Shown: positions 42,420 to 51,005, counted from the stretch's first letter. The stretch is 64,000 nt of DNA from Taishania sp045629585 (GCA_045629585.1 JAZQRM010000001.1:1-64000); one strand, 5' to 3'. Program-made: numbers and translations. The notes: generated by a model not told the origin, from the letters alone.

Positions 42420-43646
42420 GTGTTGGAACGTTATTACAGTGTTGTTTTCTCTCATAAGAATCTCCCGGTTACTGAACTCGGGCAATTGCATATTAGTGAT
42501 GATAACCAAGAAGAGCGACTAAATTCATTGAAAGCAAAAATGCAAATGGACGAAATGATGTTTTTGTCCACTTGTAATCGTGTAGAGATGCATTTTTGTA
42601 CTTCACAATTCGTGGACGAAAAATATATTTCCGAAACTTTTCAATCATTGTACGATCATTTAGAAGAAGCTCAATTAAGTAATTTACTTAATAATAAAGA
42701 GTTTTTTCAAGCGGAGAAGGCTGTTGAGCATCTTTTAAGAGTTGCGGCATCTATCGATTCAATGGTAATTGGTGAACGTGAGATTATTACTCAAGTTCGA
42801 AATTCTTTCGAGTTATCCAAAAGAAATGGGTTGACAGGTGATTTTCTTCGTTTGTTAATGCGTCACACAATTGAAACTGCAAAAAAGGTTTACACTGAAT
42901 CATCGATAGCCACAAAACCTGTTTCTATCGTTTCACTTGCTTATCATAAATTGGAACAATTAAATGTGCCGTTAAATGCAAAGTTTTTGATTATTGGTTC
43001 AGGGGTTACCAATGCCAATATGTCTAAATTCTTGGTCAAACATGGTTTTTCTAATTTTACGGTTTTTAATCGTACTAGAGAAAAAGCACGTGTGTTGGCG
43101 AATGATTTGAAAGCTCCTTTTTACGCTTTGTCTGAATTGGAGAATTATTCACAAGGTTTTGATGTGATTATTACTTGTACAGGTTCTGAATCTCACGTTA
43201 TTTCTGAAGAAATTTACGCGAATCTCTTGCAAGGGGATTCTAGTAAAAAGATCGTTATTGATTTAGCTATCCCTCAGGATTTACAAGAGTCTATAAAGGA
43301 ACGTTTCCCAGTTACTCACATAAATATTGATATGCTCCAAAGGATTTCTAATGAGAATCTAAAGGAGCGAAATAAAGAAATCGGTCACGTAGAATTATTG
43401 TTACAAAATGCGATGGAAGAGTTTGCTCAAATATATCGCATGCGTCAAGTAGAAATTGCAATGCGTGCTGTTCCAGAGAAAGTTAAGGAAATTAAGAATA
43501 CCGCAATTAACGAAGTATTTCGTAAAGATCTTGAAGCATTAGATCCACAGTCAAAAGAGGTTTTAGATAAAGTTATTGACTACATGGAGAAAAAGTACAT
43601 AAGTGGACCAATGCTTATGGCTAAAGATATACTTCTGACTAAATAA
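42420..43646 (+). CDS. hemA: Glutamyl-tRNA reductase
   Basis: The product (408 residues) reduces glutamyl-tRNA to glutamate-1-semialdehyde, the first step of C5 haem synthesis. The catalytic cysteine is C52 in FLSTCNRVE. MVIGEREIITQVRNSF, the NADPH domain (FLIIGSGVTNANMSKFL, VFNRTREKA) and the C-terminal dimerisation helices follow. No ATG fits the family N-terminus: GTG at 42420 gives MLERYYSVVFSHKNLPV, the expected beginning, whereas the upstream TTG lies in the promoter. The gene leads a hemA-hemC-hemD unit; hemB and hemL are not in the window. Confidence 0.94.
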   Translation: MLERYYSVVFSHKNLPVTELGQLHISDDNQEERLNSLKAKMQMDEMMFLSTCNRVEMHFCTSQFVDEKYISETFQSLYDHLEEAQLSNLLNNKEFFQAEKAVEHLLRVAASIDSMVIGEREIITQVRNSFELSKRNGLTGDFLRLLMRHTIETAKKVYTESSIATKPVSIVSLAYHKLEQLNVPLNAKFLIIGSGVTNANMSKFLVKHGFSNFTVFNRTREKARVLANDLKAPFYALSELENYSQGFDVIITCTGSESHVISEEIYANLLQGDSSKKIVIDLAIPQDLQESIKERFPVTHINIDMLQRISNENLKERNKEIGHVELLLQNAMEEFAQIYRMRQVEIAMRAVPEKVKEIKNTAINEVFRKDLEALDPQSKEVLDKVIDYMEKKYISGPMLMAKDILLTK

Positions 43647-43657
43647 TATTTATAAGC

Positions 43658-44533
43658 ATGAAACATGTTGTTATTGGTTCACGTGGTAGTGATTTAGCCC
43701 TATGGCAAGCTAACCACGTTCGTACTCAATTAGAAAGATTAGGACATACCGTAGAAATTAAAATTATTAAAACGCAAGGCGATATCATTCAGCACCTTAG
43801 TTTTGATAAAATGGAAGGTAAAGGTTTTTTTACCAAAGAATTGGAAACTGAATTGTTGAATAAATCTATTGATTTAGCAGTTCATTCTCACAAGGATTTA
43901 GAAACAGTCCAACCAGAAGGATTAAAAGTGGCTGCAGTATCTGAACGTGAAGCTCCTAACGACATATTGGTTGTTCGTGAAGAGGCTATGGCAGATTTGA
44001 AATGGAATGTTAAAAACGGTGCAACTGTTGGAACTTCATCTGCTCGACGTAAATCTCAGTTAATTGCCAACCGACCAGATTTGAATATTATTGATTTGAG
44101 AGGTAATGTACCAACACGCATTCAAAAATTGCGTGACGGTAATTATGATGCAATTTTGTTAGCGAAGGCTGGTGTTGATCGTTTAGAAATCAATTTGGAT
44201 GAATTTCATGTTGAAATATTACCGGTTAATGAATTTGTTCCTGCTCCAGCTCAAGGAGTTTTAGGTTTGCAAATCAGAGAAGATGATCAAGAAATGACAA
44301 CTATTCTGGCGCAATTAAATCACCCTGAAATCAAACGTAGGATTGATATTGAAAGAGGTGTTTTAAATAAAATGGATGGTGGATGTCAATTACCATTAGG
44401 TGTTTTTGTAGATGAGGAGGTTATCTATGTAGGTTTTGCTGCTGAGTCTTCGATTCCATCGATTTATTTACAGTTTGATAAAGATACAGCTGTTGAAACA
44501 ATTGTTTCGGAATTAAAAAATAAAATTGGATAG
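43658..44533 (+). CDS. hemC: Hydroxymethylbilane synthase (porphobilinogen deaminase)
   Basis: The 291-residue product polymerises four porphobilinogen units. It has the family blocks IGSRGSDLALWQ, IIKTQGDI, GKGFFTKELE, AVHSHKDLET and TSSARRKSQL. APAQGVLGLQ follows, and C243 in MDGGCQLPLG anchors the dipyrromethane cofactor. Length is slightly short of the roughly 300-310 of other phyla but complete. It starts 11 bp after hemA and its last 8 bp overlap the hemD frame. Confidence 0.96.
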   Translation: MKHVVIGSRGSDLALWQANHVRTQLERLGHTVEIKIIKTQGDIIQHLSFDKMEGKGFFTKELETELLNKSIDLAVHSHKDLETVQPEGLKVAAVSEREAPNDILVVREEAMADLKWNVKNGATVGTSSARRKSQLIANRPDLNIIDLRGNVPTRIQKLRDGNYDAILLAKAGVDRLEINLDEFHVEILPVNEFVPAPAQGVLGLQIREDDQEMTTILAQLNHPEIKRRIDIERGVLNKMDGGCQLPLGVFVDEEVIYVGFAAESSIPSIYLQFDKDTAVETIVSELKNKIG

Positions 44534-45197
44534 TACTAAACATATATTTATATCGAAGGACGCTTGTAATAGCGTCCTTTTGTGTAATTATCTTTCTGCT
44601 AATAGTATTCCTTATCTTGCTAAAAGTCTTCTGCTTTTTAAGCAAGTGAAGATTGAAGATTCTTTACCAAAAGTTGATATTTTATTCTTCGCTAGTTCTC
44701 GTTCTTTTGATTTTTATTTAAGTCAAAAATCAATTACGGACGAGTTAATTTCCTGTGCAGGAGAATCGTCGGCCAAGTACATTGAATCAAAAGGTTTTTC
44801 TGTAGATTTTTTTCCACTTATGTCGGGGATAGTAAGGGATTCTGCTAAAGAATTTGCCAATTGGGTTGGTGGTAGAACTGTTGGGTTTTCTACTTCTAAT
44901 TTATCTAAGTTATCCTATTCCCAATTTTTATCTGATCAACAGTTTTTCGTAATTCCTACTTACCAAACCCTATACGACACCTCGCTAATTCCTAATTCCA
45001 ATTACTACATTTTTACTAGTCCATCTAATGTAGATGCATTTTTAAAAGTAAACATTTTTCCTGCAAATTGTAGAATTATAAGTTGGGGGGAAACAACTAC
45101 CGCACATTTACTTTCTTTAGGATTTGTCGTTTATCATACTTTAAAGGTTTCTTCCGATGAAGCTTTGGTAATGTTTTTGGAGGACGATTTAAAATAA
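44526..45197 (+). CDS. hemD: Uroporphyrinogen-III synthase
   Basis: The 223-residue product is a divergent HemD, identified by its position and by the two-lobed alternation of HemD: IFISKDACNS at the N-terminus, LFFASSRSFDFYL in the first lobe (the usual TS-x-x-G region), and YYIFTSPSNVDAFL and ISWGETTTAHLLSLGF in the second. It closes and inverts the D ring of hydroxymethylbilane. The only plausible start is a TTG at 44526, overlapping the hemC stop, so translation probably depends on termination of hemC. No in-frame ATG or GTG occurs near the N-terminus. Confidence 0.85.
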   Translation: MDSTKHIFISKDACNSVLLCNYLSANSIPYLAKSLLLFKQVKIEDSLPKVDILFFASSRSFDFYLSQKSITDELISCAGESSAKYIESKGFSVDFFPLMSGIVRDSAKEFANWVGGRTVGFSTSNLSKLSYSQFLSDQQFFVIPTYQTLYDTSLIPNSNYYIFTSPSNVDAFLKVNIFPANCRIISWGETTTAHLLSLGFVVYHTLKVSSDEALVMFLEDDLK

Positions 45198-45223
45198 AAA
45201 TAGACATCCGGGTGAATGTCTTA
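45198..45223. terminator. Weak hairpin between hemD and the convergent lipoprotein gene
   Basis: Only six paired bases (45202-45207 with 45216-45221) with an 8-nt loop and A/T flanks; a plausible but weak bidirectional terminator. Confidence 0.4.
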
Positions 45224-45229
45224 TTAGTT

Positions 45230-46156
45230 TTAGTTCTTTGTCGCTTTTAATCCTCTTAGCCCCATATCTGTGGGGATTTCACCAATTAATGGTTCATAAA
45301 GTCCATCTTCCGTAACTTCTCTCCATTCAAATGAATTATTTGTTGTTAAATGAAGGGTCACTATAATATCATTTTTCTCTGTTCCAGTTATACTTAGTCC
45401 GTTTTCTATTATACCTGTTACAATGCATGAGTTAGTGGGTACAGGTGAGGTGGAACTCAAGGGGTTTGGAGTTGTAGTCACAGCAGCTTGTCCATTGATA
45501 ACTTGTCCAAATGACTCAAATGCCCAATATCCCTGTAATTTATTAGCGTTTATATTTTCGGATTGTGTGTTGATGAAATAGCTTTTGATGTAATTATTAA
45601 ATCCAACAAATGAAGCTAATCGGCCTGTAAATACTCCGTTTATACCGTTGCTGTTCAGTTTATATTTAATATCATAATTTTGATAGGTTAATGAAACCCT
45701 AATCCATTCATAATTACCTGCGGAAATATCTTTTAAAGCTATTTTATAAAAAACGTCTCCATTTCCTTTGATGATTGCTTTTTCAAAATCCACAGCTCTT
45801 TCTCCACCTGCGGTCGTTTCTCCGCCTTTATATACAATTTCTCCATTTCCAAGTTGTGTATACATATTAGGAGCTAATTCTATGTAGTGTGCGCTCATTT
45901 TATGCATGATTGGAGATTGTGCTGCGTGTCCACTAGGTATTTGTGTAGGTTGGCCAAAATTATCTAGTCGCACTCCTGTAGAGTCGAAGTTTAATCTGAA
46001 GATCAAATAAGGACCTTGTTCTGCATATTCACATAAATCCTCCTTATGATTGACTTTTTCATCGAAGTTAAGTGCTTGGGGATCTGAACATCCATCTTTT
46101 TTACAAGCAAATATTGTCAATAGTAGAATAAGTATAGTCTTTAATATCGTTTTCAT
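45230..46156 (-). CDS. Bacteroidota lipoprotein of unknown function
   Basis: The frame can open at a TTG at 46162, but ATG 46156 gives a clean lipoprotein signal (MKTILKTILILLLTIFAC, C18), so 308 residues. Directly after it comes GCSDPQALNFDEKVNHK and a second cysteine in LCEY, a variant of the Asx-rich C-x-D-P-x-A-x-N-Y motif often found in secreted Bacteroidota proteins. The rest is beta-rich with aromatic blocks such as MSAHYIELAPNMYTQLG and LQGYWAFES. I believe it is a conserved hypothetical family; no activity can be inferred. It has its own -7 element 17 nt upstream and is divergent from the PnuC-type gene. Confidence 0.6.
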   Translation of the reverse strand: MKTILKTILILLLTIFACKKDGCSDPQALNFDEKVNHKEDLCEYAEQGPYLIFRLNFDSTGVRLDNFGQPTQIPSGHAAQSPIMHKMSAHYIELAPNMYTQLGNGEIVYKGGETTAGGERAVDFEKAIIKGNGDVFYKIALKDISAGNYEWIRVSLTYQNYDIKYKLNSNGINGVFTGRLASFVGFNNYIKSYFINTQSENINANKLQGYWAFESFGQVINGQAAVTTTPNPLSSTSPVPTNSCIVTGIIENGLSITGTEKNDIIVTLHLTTNNSFEWREVTEDGLYEPLIGEIPTDMGLRGLKATKN

Positions 46157-46173
46157 AATCAAAAAATTATGAT

Positions 46174-46181
46174 CAAATTTA
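46174..46181 (-). promoter_or_regulatory. Candidate -7 element for the lipoprotein gene at 45230
   Basis: The minus strand reads TAAATTTG, 17 nt before the ATG at 46156. Its position supports that start over the upstream TTG. Confidence 0.5.
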
Positions 46182-46209
46182 TAACTTTTATCGGGAATCG
46201 ATTTTGTAG

Positions 46210-46791
46210 ATGAATATTATCAATTATTTTCTTTCAATAGAGTTTTTTGCCTTGTTATCAGGTCTTATGTACTTGGTTTTGATTATTAAGGAAGTTAGGT
46301 GGGCTTGGCCATTAGCTTTTTTTACCGGAATCGTAGTTGCTGTTATAGCTTTCAATAAGCATCTTTATATGGAAATGGCATTACAGATTTACTATGTTTT
46401 GATGGCGGTGATAGGCTGGTTTTCATGGAGAAATTCTTCCTCTAACAAGGAGAAACCCATTAGACGAATGCGATTAACTCATCATTTATTCTTGATCATT
46501 TGTTCTTTCCTCTTGACCTTTATTTTCACTTGGTTTTTGACGCATTATACGGATCAGCAATATGCATTTTTAGATTCTTTGACTACTATTTTTTCACTAA
46601 CCGTAACTTGGATGGTAACACAAAAAATTCTTGAGAATTGGCTGTATTGGATTATTATTAATGCTCTTAATGTTTACCTTATGATGCAAAATGAGATGTA
46701 TTGGTTGGCTATTTTGATGGTCATATATACCTTTATGGCTGTTCAAGGGTTTGTAACATGGAATAAGAAATATCAAACCAATAATGAGTAA
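46210..46791 (+). CDS. PnuC-family vitamin/nucleoside transporter
   Basis: The 193-residue product is an integral membrane protein with about six to seven hydrophobic segments and the PnuC pattern: WAWPLAFFTGIV, then MEMALQIYYVLMAVIGWFSW, which contains the W-x-x-W motif that lines the substrate site in PnuC. PnuC carries nicotinamide riboside and relies on intracellular phosphorylation for trapping; the homologue PnuT carries thiamine. The next gene, overlapping by 8 bp, is a NadR-like kinase, which favours nicotinamide riboside. However, a TPP riboswitch and TonB-dependent receptor lie immediately downstream, which favours thiamine. The substrate is therefore open. Confidence 0.85.
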   Translation: MNIINYFLSIEFFALLSGLMYLVLIIKEVRWAWPLAFFTGIVVAVIAFNKHLYMEMALQIYYVLMAVIGWFSWRNSSSNKEKPIRRMRLTHHLFLIICSFLLTFIFTWFLTHYTDQQYAFLDSLTTIFSLTVTWMVTQKILENWLYWIIINALNVYLMMQNEMYWLAILMVIYTFMAVQGFVTWNKKYQTNNE

Positions 46792-47296
46792 GTTGAAGTT
46801 TTCTATCACGGGTGCAGAATGTTCTGGTAAATCTACCTTGTCCAACTCATTAGCTCTAAAATTAGGTGTTTCTTATGTCCCTGAATATGCTATCACATAC
46901 TTAGATAACCTTACTTATTCTTACACGCAAGACGATCTTTTAAAAATCGCATTAGGGCAAATTGAATTATGGGAAGTAAATATAGACCCAATTTTAATTG
47001 CAGATACCGATTTGGTGGTGATTGCGATTTGGTCTAAAGTTGTGTTTGGTCATATCGATCATAAGTTGTGTGAGTTAATAGTATCATATAGATTTGATCA
47101 TTATTTCCTTTGTAGCCCTGATATACCTTGGGAAGAAGGGCCACATCGTGTTAATCCAAATGATCGTGATGTGCTGTTTAGCATGTACTTGGATTTACTT
47201 GTTACTTTAGATTTTCCGTTTACGATTGTAAATGGTAATACCGAAGAACGTTTAAAAACTGTCTTGGAGGTGATTTCTACCATAAATGTTAATTAA
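46784..47296 (+). CDS. NadR-like P-loop nucleoside kinase
   Basis: The 170-residue product is a compact P-loop kinase resembling the ribosylnicotinamide kinase domain of NadR. Its P-loop is GAECSGKST (residues 10-18), with VPEYAITYL at 33-41, LIADTDLVVI as the Walker B strand, and a lid segment with DIPWEEGPHRVNPNDR. In NadR this last block contacts substrate. It lacks the adenylyltransferase domain of full NadR. With the PnuC-type transporter it should trap an imported nucleoside-like vitamin by phosphorylation. Its start overlaps the transporter's stop by 8 bp. Location beside a thiamine riboswitch raises the possibility of a different substrate. Confidence 0.85.
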   Translation: MSKLKFSITGAECSGKSTLSNSLALKLGVSYVPEYAITYLDNLTYSYTQDDLLKIALGQIELWEVNIDPILIADTDLVVIAIWSKVVFGHIDHKLCELIVSYRFDHYFLCSPDIPWEEGPHRVNPNDRDVLFSMYLDLLVTLDFPFTIVNGNTEERLKTVLEVISTINVN

Positions 47297-47309
47297 TTAA
47301 AAATCTGAT

Positions 47310-47317
47310 TATATTTG
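47310..47317 (+). promoter_or_regulatory. Candidate -7 promoter element for the riboswitch-TonB receptor unit
   Basis: TATATTTG matches TAnnTTTG and lies 14 bp after the kinase stop, just before the riboswitch aptamer. Confidence 0.6.
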
Positions 47318-47318
47318 T

Positions 47319-47408
47319 CGTGTCTCTAAGGGGTGTCTAGTGAAAACTGGGCTGAGATTATACCCATTGAACCTGATCAAGGTAATGCTTGCGAAGGGAA
47401 GATGACGG
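47319..47408 (+). promoter_or_regulatory. TPP riboswitch (thi box)
   Basis: The conserved core is intact: AGGGGTG near 47329, CTGAGA at 47352, ACCC then TTGAACCTGATC around 47363-47378, AAGGTAATGCTTGCG and GAAGGGAA to 47400. A closing P1 helix pairs bases near 47319-47324 with 47401-47407. These are the THI-element landmarks that bind thiamine pyrophosphate. It precedes the TonB-dependent receptor. Downstream, arms at 47433-47439 and 47454-47460 (GCTAATT/AATTAGC) can form a hairpin; no T-run follows, so control may be of translation rather than termination. Confidence 0.93.
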
Positions 47409-47488
47409 AAAATAGGACATAGGTCCATTAATGCTAATTTATTTACCATCAAGAATTAGCCCCTTGTTCTTGTCTAACATTTTTTTAA

Positions 47489-49981
47489 ATGAAAGCAAGA
47501 ATTATGCAATTTGGATGGGCAATTTTTGGAATATTTCCGAATATTGCTTTTTCGCAAATGCAAGTAACAGGAACAGTACTTCAGTCGGACAGTATTGTAG
47601 TCCCTTATGCTCAACTCTCTACTGTTGATGAAAGGATTGTAGCAGAAACTAACGCTAAAGGGCAATTTGTTTTTGAAGTTAGTAGTGTTGAGCGGTTTAA
47701 GGTTTTGGTTACTCATCCGGATTATGCTCCCAAAACTATAGTCATTGAAGGGAAGGATTTTAGTGATCTTAAGATTTATTTAAACCCTTTAGCAAAGCAA
47801 TTTGAAGAATTACAAGTTTTTTCTACTCGAGCACAGAATCTAACACCAACCACTTTTACGGATTTGAGTAAGCAAGAGATCGAAAAACGTAACTTTGGTC
47901 AAAGTTTACCCTACCTTTTGGAATCTACTCCTGCTACAGTTGTTACTTCGGATGACGGATTAGGTATTGGTTATTCTTCGGTGCGTATTCGTGGTGTGGA
48001 TCCAACTCGTACTAATGTTACGATAAATGGTATCCCTGTCAATGATGCCGAATCACATGGTACTTTTTGGGTTAACATGCCCGATTTTACTTCTTCAACT
48101 AATTCCATTCAAGTGCAGAGGGGTGTAGGAACTTCTACTAACGGAGCCGCCGCATTTGGTGCGAGTTTTAATGTTAAATCCGATAATATGAGTTTTGTTC
48201 CGTTTGCTGAATCCGATAATTCGTTTGGCTCATATGGTACGTTGAGAAATACTATTAAAGCTGGAACAGGTCTGATTGGTAATCGTTTCATTGTGGAAGG
48301 TCGAATTTCTAGAATTGTCAGTGATGGTTTTGTTGATAGGGCCACTTCCAACTTAATATCCGGTTACTTTGCAGCGGCATATGTTGGGAAAAAAACTACC
48401 TTAAAGTATATCATGTTCGGAGGTAAAGAACGTACCTATCAAGCATGGAATGGTGTTCCTCAGTCCAAGTTTGAGGGGGATAGTATGGCGATGCTTGCTC
48501 ATTTTAATCGAAATCACTATTCGGGTGGAATGTATAGTAATTCGCAAGATTCAGTGAATTTCTTCGATTCAGATAATCGTAAGTACAATTACTATCTATA
48601 TAAAAATGAGGTCGATAATTATAATCAAACTCATTATCAGTTACATTTTAGTCATATTTTTTCGTCAAAATGGAATCTAAATGCAGCAGCTCATTATACG
48701 AGGGGAGCTGGATATTATGAGCAATTTCGTTCTAATGATAAGTTTTCTACTTATGGATTAACGCCGATTTTCGTTGATGGTCAAATGATTGATCGGACTG
48801 ATCTGATACGTCGTCGTTGGTTAGATAATCATTTCTATGGGATGGTGTTTTCCACCAATTATTCTAATAAGGGTTGGAATATATCTTTTGGCGGGGGCGC
48901 TAATAATTATACTGGTGCTCATTATGGTGAAATTATTTGGGCGCGTTATGCTTCAAATTCTGAATTTGGAGATATATACTATAACAATGATGCCCAAAAA
49001 TGGGAAGCTAATCTTTATGCAAAGTTAAATTACCAATGGAAGAAATGGAATGTATTTGCTGATTTACAAGTACGTCATATTAATTATTCTTATACTGGAT
49101 TTGATGAGAATCAAGGCGAATTAGTCGAGTTAGAACAGCGTACTCCCTTCACCTTTTTTAATCCAAAAGTTGGTGCTTCTTTTGCAATTAATAAGAGTCA
49201 AGTTTTGTATCTGTCTTATGCTGTTGCAAATCGTGAACCCGCGAGGACCGATTTTGTGGAGAGCAGCACTGTCTCTCGTCCACGTTCTGAACAATTGCAT
49301 AATATTGAAGCGGGTTATCGCATTAGTTATAAAAAGTGGAAGCTTAATTCAACGGTTTATTATATGCATTATGAGGATCAATTGATTTTAACAGGACAGT
49401 TGAATGATGTGGGTGCTTACACGCGTATGAATGTAGACAAGAGTTATCGTTTGGGATTTGAAATTGATGGAGCATATCAGATCGTTAAGTCATTTAGTTT
49501 AAACGCTAACTTAGCTTTATCACGTAATAAAATAGTATCCTTTGATGAGTATATTGATAATTACGATAATTATGATTCTGAAGGGAATATGATTCAGGAT
49601 ATCATTCATCACAACAATTCAGACATCGCATTTTCCCCTTCTATTATTGGTGGGATTGGATTTACTTATATACCGGTTCGTAATTTTAGTATTGGTTGGT
49701 TTACCAAGTATGTGGGTAGGCAATATTTAGATAATAGTCAATCCAATGATCGAATGCTTAGTGCTTATTCGACTTCTAGTATTAACTTAAGTTACACGCT
49801 TTATAATGTCTTTTTCAAAGAGATTCAATTTGGTGTTTTGGTAAATAATGTTTTTAATAAACGATATGCTAATAATGGTTACACTTGGGGATTCGTTTCT
49901 GGAGGGGAACGAGTGATAGAGAATTTTGTGTTTGCTCAAGCGGGAACCAATTTTTTAGGTCGTATTTTGATAAAATTATAG
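47489..49981 (+). CDS. TonB-dependent outer-membrane receptor, TPP-riboswitch controlled
   Basis: The 830-residue product has a signal peptide (cleavage near AFSQ), an N-terminal carboxypeptidase-regulatory-like domain (about 24-110, VTGTVLQSDSIVVPYAQL), a plug domain (about 125-235, SVRIRGVDPTRTNVTINGIPV) and a beta-barrel to the end. The terminal phenylalanine-type signature is replaced by LGRILIKL. It should import a scarce ligand using proton-motive force through TonB. The TPP riboswitch in its leader points to thiamine or a thiamine precursor, like the Omr1 receptors of other Bacteroidota. The start at 47489 is supported by the signal peptide. It is followed after 1 bp by an acyl-CoA-dehydrogenase-like gene. 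Confidence 0.92.
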   Translation: MKARIMQFGWAIFGIFPNIAFSQMQVTGTVLQSDSIVVPYAQLSTVDERIVAETNAKGQFVFEVSSVERFKVLVTHPDYAPKTIVIEGKDFSDLKIYLNPLAKQFEELQVFSTRAQNLTPTTFTDLSKQEIEKRNFGQSLPYLLESTPATVVTSDDGLGIGYSSVRIRGVDPTRTNVTINGIPVNDAESHGTFWVNMPDFTSSTNSIQVQRGVGTSTNGAAAFGASFNVKSDNMSFVPFAESDNSFGSYGTLRNTIKAGTGLIGNRFIVEGRISRIVSDGFVDRATSNLISGYFAAAYVGKKTTLKYIMFGGKERTYQAWNGVPQSKFEGDSMAMLAHFNRNHYSGGMYSNSQDSVNFFDSDNRKYNYYLYKNEVDNYNQTHYQLHFSHIFSSKWNLNAAAHYTRGAGYYEQFRSNDKFSTYGLTPIFVDGQMIDRTDLIRRRWLDNHFYGMVFSTNYSNKGWNISFGGGANNYTGAHYGEIIWARYASNSEFGDIYYNNDAQKWEANLYAKLNYQWKKWNVFADLQVRHINYSYTGFDENQGELVELEQRTPFTFFNPKVGASFAINKSQVLYLSYAVANREPARTDFVESSTVSRPRSEQLHNIEAGYRISYKKWKLNSTVYYMHYEDQLILTGQLNDVGAYTRMNVDKSYRLGFEIDGAYQIVKSFSLNANLALSRNKIVSFDEYIDNYDNYDSEGNMIQDIIHHNNSDIAFSPSIIGGIGFTYIPVRNFSIGWFTKYVGRQYLDNSQSNDRMLSAYSTSSINLSYTLYNVFFKEIQFGVLVNNVFNKRYANNGYTWGFVSGGERVIENFVFAQAGTNFLGRILIKL

Positions 49982-49982
49982 A

Positions 49983-51005
49983 ATGGATATTCGCGAACAG
50001 TTTAAAGGCTTATTTTATAATCAATCTGGTTTATATCAAGATGGTATAGTTCAAGAGCATATTGATAAAGCCAAAGAGATTGGTCTTTTTAAGCTTTTTC
50101 TTCCTAAAGAATTAGGCGGAATGGATTATGATTTAGAGCAAACTTTAAAAGTTTTTCGGGATACAGCTTATTGCAATGGAAGTTTTGGTTGGTTAATTCA
50201 AATTGGTAATGGGGGTAATTACTTTGTTACAAATTGTACTGATTTGACCAATCAACATTTTTTTGCACAACCAGATGCCTTATTAACGGGTAGTGCAATG
50301 GTTGGAGGTGTTGCTGTTGTTGTTGCTGGTGGTTTTTTGGTCTCTGGTCAATGGAAATACGCTTCAGGAAGTAATTTTGCCACTGTATTTACCGCAACGG
50401 TTCAGGTGGAAGCGACAGGAGAAATTGTAACTGCTTTAGTTCCAGGAAATAAAGTTGCCGTTATTGAAGATTGGGATGCTTTGGGGATGCGTTATACCTT
50501 TTCTAATTCGTTCTCTTTGAAAAATGTATTTGTTCCGGCTGATCATTTTTTCTCTACTTCCAAACGGATCAACTATTTGGAACATTCTTTATTTGAACTT
50601 CCATTTTTCATCTATGCTCAAGTTTTTTTTTCCGGTACATTGGATGGATTAGTTGAACGATTGTTGGAAGAAGGACAATTGTTAGTAGATAAAAAGGAAT
50701 CAATCTGGCGAAATTATATACCAGATCGTATCGTTCAATTTGATGAGTTATCAAATAGAGGCTATGAATGGTTGGAAGAACAGAAGTTAGTAAAAGAAAG
50801 GCTTTTAGAGATGATTAGAGCAAAAGTAGAGCTTAATGAGGAGGAGTGGTCTTTGGTTTTTAAAGAAAATGCCCAACAAATTAAACGTTGGGCACATGAT
50901 TGGTTTTCTTTATTTGGGATGGACGTATTGCAGCAGCAACATGTCATCAATGTTTTTTATCGTGATTTATTGACTTTAACCCAACATGGATTATTCCAAA
51001 TCTGA
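49983..51005 (+). CDS. Acyl-CoA-dehydrogenase-fold flavoprotein in a TPP-controlled operon
   Basis: The 340-residue product has the N-terminal helical domain of the acyl-CoA dehydrogenase superfamily (AKEIGLFKLFLPKELGGMDYDL) and the middle beta domain with VSGQWKYASGSNFATVFTA, which resembles HpaB/DszC-type flavin monooxygenases more than classical dehydrogenases. The C-terminal helical domain is short (family members have about 380-400 residues) and I cannot point to a catalytic glutamate. It starts 1 bp after the TonB receptor stop, so it is presumably under the TPP riboswitch. A role in modifying or salvaging a thiamine-related ligand is a guess from context. Its last 15 bp overlap the convergent lipoprotein gene. 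Confidence 0.75.
   Translation: MDIREQFKGLFYNQSGLYQDGIVQEHIDKAKEIGLFKLFLPKELGGMDYDLEQTLKVFRDTAYCNGSFGWLIQIGNGGNYFVTNCTDLTNQHFFAQPDALLTGSAMVGGVAVVVAGGFLVSGQWKYASGSNFATVFTATVQVEATGEIVTALVPGNKVAVIEDWDALGMRYTFSNSFSLKNVFVPADHFFSTSKRINYLEHSLFELPFFIYAQVFFSGTLDGLVERLLEEGQLLVDKKESIWRNYIPDRIVQFDELSNRGYEWLEEQKLVKERLLEMIRAKVELNEEEWSLVFKENAQQIKRWAHDWFSLFGMDVLQQQHVINVFYRDLLTLTQHGLFQI

Noticed and set aside
47431..47628. Short frame starting just after the TPP riboswitch
   Set aside because: It overlaps the signal peptide of the TonB receptor in another frame and has no motif; the ATG lies within the hairpin arm region.
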